Shown: positions 39,001 through 51,000 of the stretch, in pieces
Layout of the letters: each line of letters opens with the position of its first letter
Numbering within the stretch: position 1 is the first letter of the stretch
Source: Liolophura sinensis
Taxonomy: Eukaryota; Mollusca; Polyplacophora; Chitonida; Chitonidae
Assembly (NCBI RefSeq): GCF_032854445.1
Contig: NC_088306.1
Coordinates: 11,899,386 to 11,963,385 of the forward strand
DNA: 64,000 bases
Reading direction: 5' to 3'
The notes under the pieces: model-generated
What the model was told of the DNA's origin: nothing
What the model saw: only the letters and a program-made list of their open reading frames with translations
Database searches by the model: none
Made by a program: the position numbers and the translations under genes

Positions 39001-42000
39001 ATGTTACAGTGGACTCTATTCCACCAGAAACAAGACAGAGAGAAACTAAAGGTTTGGCATTATTACAAGTACCAGGTTGTCCTAAAGGGAGATAAGTCAG
39101 GCCAGTTCTGTTCATGCTGACTTGGTTTGACATTTTTTATTTTATACGGTGAATGAAAACTTCACATATACTTCTTGCTTATTTGTGTTCTTATTCTCTG
39201 TCTTAGATGTGCAGACATAGAAGCCAGAACTCCAAAGAGTTCACAGTATTTTAATGTCCAGCTGCAAATTTAGCTGTGACAAAGCAGCTGTATAAAGTCG
39301 CAGAGTGTTGGGTTGAACGGATGGTCACCTGTCTTGAGGTCAGATTTTTATCTCCTATCTGTTAACATAAGGCCCCTGAGTGCAAACCAAGGCTTTTTGA
39401 GGTATCCTTGTAAAATATATAATGCACAAGCATATTTCTTGCAGAATTTGCATATCTCCTGCAGAATTTGCCTATTTCATTTGCCTGAACTTGACCGTTA
39501 AAAGCTCTAATTATGTCGTGTAATTGTCAAGTATTTTTAAATGACCATTATTATTGATTGCATTCCACATTCATTTGGTGGAAGACGAGTCACAGGTCTT
39601 CAGTGAACCCTATAAAAGTTTTTCAAACATTTAGGTAAAATTTATCAGGCACTACTCTTTGTAGCTTGACACAATTGGTAGAGCGTCTGCTTCGGGACCG
39701 GTAGATCCAGGATCAATCCTTGATCGAGTCACACCTAAGACTTTAAAAGAGGAAGTTGTAACTTCCTTGCTTGGTGTTCAGCATGAAGGGGATAGTGCAA
39801 CGACTGGTTGACCCGTATCAGTATAATGGTTCGGGCAGGGCGGCTGACTTGCCTTTGGCAAGTCGTCTCAGTGAAGCAGTACTAAATAAAAGAGCGGTGG
39901 AAATCTGTCCTGCAACAAGGAGGCATATTACACGTACATGCACCCTAATGATTCCTTCGTTGTCATATGACTGAAAAATTGTTGAGTACGACGTTAAACC
40001 CCAAGCACTCACTCACTCACTCTTTGTAGCTTGAGCTTTTGAGGGGTGTCCTGTAATTTTGGCACCCCTAAAGGGTATCAGAATGTCTTTGTATTCTTCT
40101 ATAGTTCAATAAATTAATTAATTCTGTATTTTTTTTTGCCAAATTCCCACATGGAGTGTGTTTTGAAAAAACTTAAGTTGAACACTGCATAGGTATAGTA
40201 TTATTTTGTTTAAAGGGTGTCTTGAAGTAGAATGTTGTAATAAAGTAAAGATGTCACATGTGGAGATCTCAGTTGTAAGATCAGCTTTTGAACCATTGAA
40301 GGACAACTGGTTTTGCTCAGGATCAGATGTTTAATTGGCTGACTCATCGTGACATACTGGACCATTCACCAATGAGGTTGTTGTTTTGGCAGTGGGTGTA
40401 GGTGCTATGGTCACTCCCGTTTCCTCCACCCGTAAACCTGACTGCTGTCATCTACGTCAAAAACTCCTGAACAGGAGTAACTCCGATTAGTTAATCAAAT
40501 TAGGAGGTACATGGTAGAATAATCAATTGCGTGCAGTGAAATGTTAGTCATTTCTTGCTGAAAAGAATCGAAATATGTCATTATAATGAAAATACAGTAA
40601 AACTTGCCAACACCGACATCTTGGAAAACTGACATCTTGTCTGTACTGATCATGACCCTTGGTCCGCCTTTATCTCCATTTACAACCCATGTTATTTTTA
40701 TTGAATAACCTGACATTTTTCTGTCATTTATACCAATTTTACCACAATTTCCAATCCCCATTGTATCTAGTGCATGTTAAACCACCTTGTCATGCTTGTG
40801 TAATCCAACACAGCATTCTGCTGGCCAACTCCCGCCAATCCCTTTATCACCACTGGGGAAAGAAGAGGTCAGAGAAGGGAGATAATTCTCTCAGTGATCA
40901 TTTTCTCTAATTAATGAAGACATTTACTAGACTTGATTTTGATCGTTACACTTCTCTTGGTGATGATCATGTGCTGAGATGTTATTGAACAATTTAGGAT
41001 ATCAAACAGTGCATAATAGTCGCTCTCTGTCATTTTGTCTCCCAATTTTCGTGGAATCAGTCATGGCTGATCAACCTGCTAAGAGTAAGAGACATAGTGT
41101 GGAAATGTCCGACTGATAAAGCTCAACTCATTTACTAGACAATTTCTGTGTTGGATGAACTACGGACCTTCAAGAATCTGTGTATATATGTATATATATA
41201 TATTCATTCCAGGAGAATGATTTGCTAGTTAAAGCTAGTGAAGTGTACGATGGATGAAAACTCAGTGACTAATATAACCTCATATTTGTACTTAAACCAT
41301 TAATGCATTTCGTCTCTTTTGAGACTTTTCAATATGGTACAGTTAATAGTCACAAAGAACATATACAGACATGCAAACAGTTCTGTAGTTTAGCAACTCT
41401 TAGTTGTTGGCTGGTAAATGAACATAGAAATAAGCTTACAGGGATTTAGGTTTGTATACAAATAGAGCTTAATGAAACAAAACGAACAACAGTAATATTC
41501 TCACAATGAAATCTAGCTGTTTAACTTCGACCTGGAATTTCCGAATGAAAATCTGTTCCATATGAACACATTTTGTATTATCATCCGGAAAGAATTTAAA
41601 AAGGGTAATATTGAAAATTTAATCATAATATTTTGGGTACATGTTTGGGTACGTGTTTACTGACTTTAAAATGTCATAAAGAGACAGTGTTGATTTGTTG
41701 TCACTGGAGCCAGGTTCTGTTGTGCAGATAATCCCCAGTTTCTCCTATATAATTCTTTTTACATTCATTACAGACTAGGACAGAAATCAAATTCTTGGAG
41801 TTACAATTCATACCTAGATTTATGATAAAGGGCCAGCTTTTCAGCATTTCTCAGCTGAAATTTGGACTCGGCTATCACATGATTACAACATTTACATCGT
41901 TTTGTTGACAGAAAAAGTCTCTGTAGAGTTTGAACTGAATTTGGCCTTGGTTAACAGTTGTTTCAAGTTCTTAGCTTGTCTGTTTGCTTTTAGAAATTTT

Positions 42001-45000
42001 GTTCCCTCAAATGCAGTACAAAGTCATTCATTGGACTGTAAGAAAATTTGTTTGATTTGGATGGCAGCATATGCGTTGTCGTTGTTGGGGCTAAAAGTAG
42101 ATATAAAGCTCAAAGGATTAGAGTCAGGCGTTAGGGTGTTTGTAATAGAGCGTGCCTTTTCAGTGCCACCATCAATAAGTTTCACAGGGTAACCCCTATA
42201 TAGTAGAAAAGTCTTGCGTCTTATATCACATAGGGACTGTCCACAACAATGGTACATATCCGTCTTGCAAAATTGTACGGTGCTTGGGTTTTAGTGTGCC
42301 TTGGATGACATGATTTGAATGATACTGTTTGGTATCTGTTGGTTGTGGTATATGTCAGTTATTATTTTATCATCTAAAGTCAAGAAAGGGCAATTCATGT
42401 TCACTGGTTTCCATGGTAAATTGTATATTGTCATCAAGATCATTTAACATTTGGTCAAAGGATTTTACATCGCCAAGTTTACTGTTCCAAGTGTTGAAGA
42501 AGTCAGCTAAATACTGTTTGAATGACTGTTTCACAGAATTTGAAGTTTCAACACTGAAGTTTTGTTCTCAATTTTTGTATAATTTGTTTCTAAATATCTC
42601 AACACTGATGTGGCATGGGGAGGGACAAACTTGGTTCCCATAGAAGTTTCTAGTGTTTGGATGTAATTTTTGTTCCCAAACTGAAAGCATTCTTTTGTAC
42701 AGAAAAGAATAAAGTCAGAAGAGAAGAATTCACTATTTGAATTTGGGTTGTTTGATAATCAGTATTTTAAAACTTCTGTACCTAAGTCATGTAATATTGT
42801 GCTGTATAAGTTTTTAATGTCAAAACTGCAGGAGAAATCTCGCGGTTCAAGGTTCTCAACAACATGTTTTAAAAAATCAAGATCGTCTCTGACGTAAAAA
42901 GGTACATGATTAATAAATGATTTTAGTAAAATATCAAGAAATTCGCTGAGTTTACTCGAAGGACTCTTTTAGTGCTGCTACATGCAAACTCGCCATTTTT
43001 TTTTCCTTTTTTTTAATTTCAAAACCACTATTTAAAGAAATAAAATTTGATATAAATGAAGCTTGATTCACCTTGGTTATGACATCTGTACAACCTGTAT
43101 GACGAAGTAACTGAAACAAGGGCATGGTCGGTTTACACAAGTTTAACTGTACATTCGTTTTTTTTTATATTTTTTGTTTTTTGATTTAAGAAACTGCCAC
43201 TATGGGAGCATCCTGGTACTCAGCCATCTGGAGCAGACAGAATGTACATACTGTAGAAACCACAGATAGAACAGTTAAGGCAGCTCAACCAGGCCCAAGC
43301 CAGGCAGAAGTTACAGGTGGGTTTTGAGGGTTACCTACGTTAATATTAAAGGTCTATAGGGATGTTGTTTTCTTTCTCAGTTTGAAGTAACATTTACTGT
43401 GCTATAGCAGAAATATACATAAGACAATTGCATTTAGAGGTCTGGTGCTTCTAAAATCTGTTATATTTGGCTTTCGGGTTCTGATACTTGCATGTACTTC
43501 TCCCTAATGTTATCCTGTTTTATGAAAAATGGATTTATTGTACGTGCAATTTTGTCAATGGCGAGTTTTTGGAAAGTAATCCAAAAATAACGGCATGTGG
43601 CTGTTATTTTGTTGCAGAAACTGGCAGTGTGGGATACAGTCGTAACAGTGTTAGTGCCTCTGGAGGACAGAACTTACAACCAACGGATAGAAAAAACAGT
43701 GATCAACCGAACCCAAACCAGAGTGAAATTAGCGGTGGGTATTTGATTGTGGATGTTCTGGAGTATTATTGTGGTTCAGACTGTTGTGTTATATCTTACA
43801 CAATTTCATTCACCATATACCAGGTGACTGCAAAACAGAGAAACATTAGGGTTGAATTGAAAGCCACAGATTTGATAGAATATAGCACATATGCCTGTCT
43901 GTTAAATATTATAGTTTTTTTCGAATTCTGCTTGACATTTTATGAGAGATTGTCACATTCATTCCTTGTGCTTGGAGTGAAGTCTTCTATACAAGAAGTG
44001 CCATTTGTTGCGAATTACTGTGCCATGGGATTTAATATTTAACGCAGACAAGAATAAAAATATAATAGTTTTCAGGTGGCTGGCTTTAAGTCAGGAGGTT
44101 GGTCAGCTACGTGCTGAAGGTCAGTGGTTTTTTTCTGGGCACTCCTGTTCCCCCTATTGATAAAACTGACCACTGTCATATAAGCGAAAATTCTTGAGCA
44201 TGGTGCAAACAAACGAGAAAAAAAAAAACAAAAAAAAAAAAACACAACAAATGAAATACATGTGTATAAAATGGATTTTAATTTGACATCTGTTTCTTTT
44301 CAGAAACTGTTAGTGGAGGGTCGACTAACTTTGATGCAGACAACTCTGGAGGACAGAACTTAAAAACGCCGGAGAAAAGAGTTAAGTTTGATCAACTGGA
44401 GCCAAGCAAGGGTGAAACTAAACGTGAGTTTTTGTGGTGAACAATATGAAAGGAGGATGAGACTGTGGTGTTCCCACGAAGTTACATCCTTCATGCGTTT
44501 TCCAGAACAAATATAAAGTTAAAGGTGGAGAAAACATAAAAATGACATCAAGTTCAGATGAAAGTGTGCGAAAAGTTATTCGTAGACTTTCTGCTTTCTT
44601 TGTTTTTTATGGCCATACTTTGAGTTAATTTTTTGGCTAATTTGATGTGTACTTGACAGAAACTTGTATCAATTTTTCATTTGTAATTAACACTTTAGTT
44701 AAATTCCTCACATATTTTTTAAGGAAGGAAGGTAGATAATTTCCATACAGATTATATCTGGAACTGTTGTTTTCTGAAACGCCTTTATTGTATAGATACA
44801 CAGAACATGTGAAATCTCAGGATTAGACAATATATGAGAGACTCCTGGGTCATTACGCTGTGCTAGTGCGCTAACCAACTGAGCCACGGAGGCCCCCAAC
44901 AACATTTTTAAAGTTGTCATTAAAATTTTGTTTCAGAAACAGGTTGTCTGGGAACAGCTCCCTGGTACTCTTGTATTCTGAGCCGACAGAACTTACAGTT

Positions 45001-48000
45001 GATTGACAGAACAGTGAAGGCTGGTGAAGAAGACCCTGCCCAGGAGGAAATTAAAGGTAAGTTTGGATTGTGGGTAATGCAGAATGTCATAAATATGGAT
45101 GTGAAGCCGGGGACACTGTAGTCGCATTTATTGGCTTGTAAGGACGAACTTTTCCATCAGCGAAATATACTCATGATATTCGCAGCGTAGTTCCAGACAC
45201 ATTGGGGGTATTTTTCCATTAGTCTTGGTCAAGTCATGTCTTGTGACCTAGATATAGCAGATCATGTGACAAAAAAAAGGCCAACACAATTCTACTCGAT
45301 CATCTCGATCACTGAATTTACTGGAGCGGAAACACGTTACACGAACAGAGTGTAATTGCAGGCCTGTTTTTTCTCTAGCATCTGACATGTTTGATAAAAC
45401 AAGCAACTTTTGGAGCAGAGAAGATCGCCTGTAAAATACGCTGTCGTTGACACGGACACACCAGGCAGATTTTGTCTGGTGTGTCCATGAGTTGAGGCTG
45501 TTACAGTGATGTTTTTGAAACATATTCCATGGGTTGTATAGTGATTCTGTGCTATTTTTTGCTGTTGCTTTTCTAGAAATCACAAAAAAGCATTGGGTGA
45601 ATGCTAAGTCAAGAACGAAGTGTTCTCGTAAACAGTGTCGGAAAAGATTCAGCTTTGTGGAGAAGCCTCACCACTGCAGAAGGTCAGTTCAATTCCAGTT
45701 TAATTTTTGGTTTAAGTATTGTTTTTATTGAAGTGTAAAGTCTTATTCAAAATTCATTAAGACAGGAAAACTCAGAAATGATGTGATTATGTGCCTCTGA
45801 ATGTGCATTTTTGCATATGAAAATTTACGTGACGTAAAATAAATTGTATACTGGGATTGTATCCCAGCTCTCCTGTATTGCCTATATTCATACAGGAAAT
45901 ATGGTGGTTTTTTTCTCCATTGTCTATGGCACCTTGTTAATTACATTCTTGTCCATGTATACCCCATTGTCTAGCTATCAACCATGTCAGTTATGTTCTT
46001 TGTTGTTTGTTTCCAGTTGTCTGTTACCCAGTGTCCATTGCATTCTTTGTTGTTCATTCTCCCTTTGTCTAGCACACTTCACCCTGTCTTAACGGCATTC
46101 TTTGTCATTTATTTTCCATTGTCTATTATCTCATGTATCATCTCTTGTTGAATCTCCATTTTGTAACCTGTATTCTTTGTTGGTTATTCTCCATTATCTG
46201 TCGTCCTATGTCCATTCCATTCTTTGTTATTCTCCACTGTCTGTCCTCCAATGTCCATGCATTCTTTGTTTTTCATTCTCCTCTTGTATACCATCCCATG
46301 TCCATTCCATTCTTTCTTTGTTATTCGCCACTGTCTATCTGCCCATGTAAGTACATTCTTTGTTTTTCATTCTCCTCTTGTCTTTTATTCCATGCCCATT
46401 CCATTCTTTCTTTATTCTCATCTGTCTTCACATGTATGTCCATTCCATTCTTTATTATTCTCCACTGTCTGTCCTCCAATGTCCATGCATTCTTTGTTTT
46501 TCATTCTCCTCTTGTATACCATCCCATGTCCATTCCATTCTTTCTTTGTTATTCGCCACTGTCTATCTGCCCATGTAAGTACATTCTTTGTTTTTCATTC
46601 TCCTCTTGTCTTTTATTCCATGCCCATTCCATTCTTTCTTTATTCTCATCTGTCTTCACATGTATGTCCATTCCATTCTTTATTATTCTCCACTGTCTGT
46701 CCTCCAATGTCCATGCATTCTTTGTTTTTCATTCTCCTCTTGTATACCATCCCATGTCCATTCCATTCTTTCTTTGTTATTCGCCACTGTCTATCTGCCC
46801 ATGTAAGTACATTCTTTGTTTTTCATTCTCCTCTTGTCTTTTATTCCATGCCCATTCCATTTTTTCTTTATTCTCATCTGTCTTCACATGTATGTCCATT
46901 CCACCCTTTGTTTTTTATTCTCCACTGTCTGTCCTTCCATGTCTGTGCATTCTTTGTTTGTTATTCTCCTCTTGTCTACCATCCCATGTCCATTCCATTC
47001 TTTCTTTGTTATTCTCCACTGTCTATCCCCCCATGTCCGTGCATTCTTTGTTTTTCATTCTCCTCTTGTCTACCATCCATTCTTTCTTTGTTATTCTCCA
47101 CTGTCTATCCCTCCCATGTCCATGCATTCTTTGTTTGTTATTCTCCTCTTGTCTACCATCCATTCTTTCTTTGTTATTCTCATCTGTCTTCACATGTATG
47201 TCCATTCCATTCTTTGTTTTTTATTCTCCTCTTGTCTACCATCCATTCTTTCTTTGTTATTCTCATCTGTCTTCACATGTATGTCCATTCCATTCTTTGT
47301 TTTTTATTCTCCTCTTGTCTACCATCCATTCTTTGTTTTTTATTCTCCTCTTGTCTACCATCCATTCTTTCTTTGTTATTCTCATCTGTCTTCACATGTA
47401 TGTCCATTCCATTCTTTGTTTTTTATTCTCCTCTTGTCTACCATCCATTCTTTCTTTGTTATTCTCATCTGTCTTCACATGTATGTCCATTCCATTCTTT
47501 GTTTTTTATTCTCCTCTTGTCTACCATCCATTCTTTCTTTGTTATTCTCATCTGTCTTCACATGTATGTCCATTCCATCCTTTGTTTTTTATTCTCCACT
47601 GTCTTTCCTTCCATGTCCGTGCATTCTTTGTTTTTTATTCTCCTCTTGTCTACCGTCCATTCTTTCTTTGTTATTCCCTAGTGCCTATCCTTTCGTGTTA
47701 ATTGCAGTCTTTGTCCTTTGTTATTAATTGTTTATCTTCTTATGTCCTTTGCATTCTTTGTTGTTTATTACGCATTGTCCATTACCCAGTGTCAGTTGCA
47801 TTTTCAGTTGTTTATTATCCATTGCCTGTCACACTATTTCAGTCACATTCTTGCCTGTGAATACTCTGTTGTCTAGCCATCAGCTGTTCCTGATGAGTAA
47901 GTAGGATCAGTTAGCAGTGTAGGTCAGGACAGAACAAGTTGAAAGCCCATGAATAAGGATCTGTTTGTGGGTTAGAAAGTTTTATGAAGCTGCCATAAAG

Positions 48001-51000
48001 CATCTACAAAATAAGCTACCTTTGGTCTGCAAGGATCTGAAGGATGCCAGGATGCCTGAAAGATGATACAGTAGTTTCCTCCAGGCTTCAACTTTGTGTG
48101 GTGCAGTAGTTTCCCCCAGGCTTCAACTTTGTGTGATGCAGTAGTTTCCTCCAGGCTTCAACTTTGTGTGGTGCAGTAGTTTTCTCCAGGCTTCAACTTT
48201 GTGTGGTGCAGTAGTTTTCTCCAGGCTTCAACTTTGTGTGATGCAGTAGTTTCCTCCAGCTTCAACTTCGAGTGGTGCTGTAGTTTCCTCCAGCTTCAAC
48301 TTTGTGTGGTGCAATAGTTTCTTCCAGGCTTGGACTTTGTGTGGTGCAGTAGTTTCCTCCAGCTTCAACTTTGTGTGGTGCAGTAGTTTCCTTCAGGCTT
48401 TGACTTTGTGTGGTGCAGTAGTTTCCTCCAGGCTTTGACTTTGTGTGGTGCAGTAGTTTCCTCCAGGCTTGGACTTTGTGTGGTGCAGTAGTTTCCTCAA
48501 TGTTTGACCGACTTGACCGACACAATATAGAGCTAACTGAGGAATAGTATGTAAAACACAGATGAAACAATACAGCCTAGGAAAGTAAAAAAAAAAAAGT
48601 TGCGGGGGGGCCTAGAGATGGAGAAAATCAGTATATATTTGTGTGTATTTTTGTAGGTGTGGTGAGGTGTTCTGTGTGACCTGTGTACAGTGGAGGAGAA
48701 AGCTCAATACCCTGGCTAAACCAGATCCTGATGGTAAAGAATGCCGGGTGAGAATGGAGTTTTTCTCTTAGGTGTGGGTAGCTAAAGAATAAAGATGGAG
48801 TGGAAGGGAGGGGGAGAGATTGAATGAATGGTTGTGCATGTAGATGAATGGCACTTTGGTAGTATTGCAGCCTTGTTGTGGTGAGGTGGTGTAGGTAAAG
48901 AAACATGTAATATTTGGTAAATACTAGTATAATGAATTGGGAAAAATGTATACCAAATTCCTTGCTTTCAGCGACAGCTGTTAGCTCTTGTATTTCATGA
49001 TCCAATATATTTTGTGGATGTCTTTCAAATATCTTTCTATTAGTTATGTAGTTGGAATTTTTTATTATTTTTCTTTAATTGCGGAAATCTCGGTCTTCTT
49101 TTTGAGTTTCGTCCTTGTGTGAATAAGTCCTTTCGCTTCCTTGTTGTGCACAGGTTTGCCAGGCCTGCTTTGAGGTAGAACCTCAGGAAATTGGCTGTAC
49201 GAGGGATCACAGGGTGGAGTTCCGGGAGGCCAAACTGACGTCTGAGGCTTACCAGAGCGCAAAGGCCGAGAGGCAGATGCATAGGGGCTGGAGAAACAGG
49301 TAAATACATTGAACTGGGTGACCATTTGTTAAAACTTAATCATATCTAGGTTGAGCTCCACTTCTAACAGTAATGATGAAGTTTGGCCACACATTTTTGA
49401 TCAGCAGTTTTGGAACATTCAATACTTTCATAAAGATCTGATTTTAATTTTGGTTTTTTAACCATTAAAGGGTTACTGATGCAGTTTTTAGAATACCTCG
49501 AGAACATTATTTATTTTATAAAAAAATAGCAGAATGAGTAATAAGTTTATTTCAGTCTCGAAATGTAACTTTTGCCACTCCCATGGTGGTATGTGTAGAC
49601 CTAATATATAGCGCTTACGACCTAACAAGCTCTATGGTCAGACTGGAGACATAAGATAACTTAATACATCTATGGGCTGAGACTTGACTATGATGGAAGG
49701 ATGTTCAAGTTATTATCCTATTTCAAAGCTTCATCGGGGCCTCCGTGGCTCAGTCGGTTAGTATACTGTGTAGTATTCCTTTAAGATTCAGTGTTTCTTT
49801 TCCCATAGGTTTGAGTTGGATATGGAATGTGCCCGGCTGGTGAAAGGCTTTGGTGAGGAACTTCAGCGCTGGGACATTGCCAAGGCCCTTGTTGAGATGA
49901 AAAAAATGATGGTAGTACCCTACTGGCAAAGGGGAGCTAACTGGCTGGTAATTTACTTCCACTTTCATTTTCAGTCGTGTCTTACCATGCACCCTACTAA
50001 AGATAAACAAGTGTAAGGTGTGGTGCTAATCTTGCAAATCTTGCAAATCATCATTGTGTCCCATATTATCTAGTGTACACTGATTTCTGGTTTTCTAAAT
50101 AAGACGAGATGTCTATTTATAGTAACATAAAACAGCTTATGTTCAGAAATAAGCGTTAAGGGAATTCCCTGACATAATTGTTTTGAAGCGATGCCATGCA
50201 GTCATATACATGTTATAACGAGTTTAAAGTTTTTACAAAGCACCTGTTGGACAGGATGGTGGTATGTATCTTGATATCTCACACTACTACCTGATTAACT
50301 TCTGTGGTTCTACAACGGAATTAAGGTTTAGTTAGATTTGAATAAAGTTTGCTTATAATTAAGCGGAAACACTGATGTCGCCAGTCTATCCTAGCCAATC
50401 ACATGACGTCCGTTATTCGCCAGTATTGTTACACGTGTACACGTATGTAATTGGTTCATATGGGTTGGTGACAGCACTGTTTCCACATAAGCACCCATGG
50501 TCTCCTTTACTCATTGTCTTTATCCGAAATAAAGAGCCATGTCTTTAGGTAAGCTTTAAACACTCAACTCAGCAAACACATATGTGTACATGTACAAGTA
50601 TATAAAGGAAAACCACTATTATATGCCTTCATATTTCTTTTATAGTAAAAATTTGGGTTGTCTGAAAGTTAGGAAAAGTTTTGTGGCAATACTGTTTCGG
50701 ACAGCTGACATATTGTTTTGGCTCTTATGCTGTACATGCATATATACTGTACACGTAAGCTTTAATTTATACCCATTTGCTGGTTGCTTGTCAATTATGT
50801 GCTGGTGTAGCTGCTTGTTATGTCCCTTGCCAGTGATCTGCAGATTTAGCCGCTGGTTATGTCCCTTGCCAGTGATGTGCAGATGTAGCCGCTGGTTATG
50901 TCCCTTGCCAGTGATGTGCAGATGTAGCCGCTGGCTATGTCCCTTGCCAGAGATCTGCAGATGTAGCCGCTGGCTATGTCCCTTGCCAGTGATCTGCAGA

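Noticed and set aside
46133-47701. 522-codon hydrophobic open frame that looks like a membrane protein
   Set aside because: A pyrimidine-rich tandem repeat always reads as F, S, L, C and P; three overlapping frames are open and it lies in the intron between two halves of a FYVE finger.
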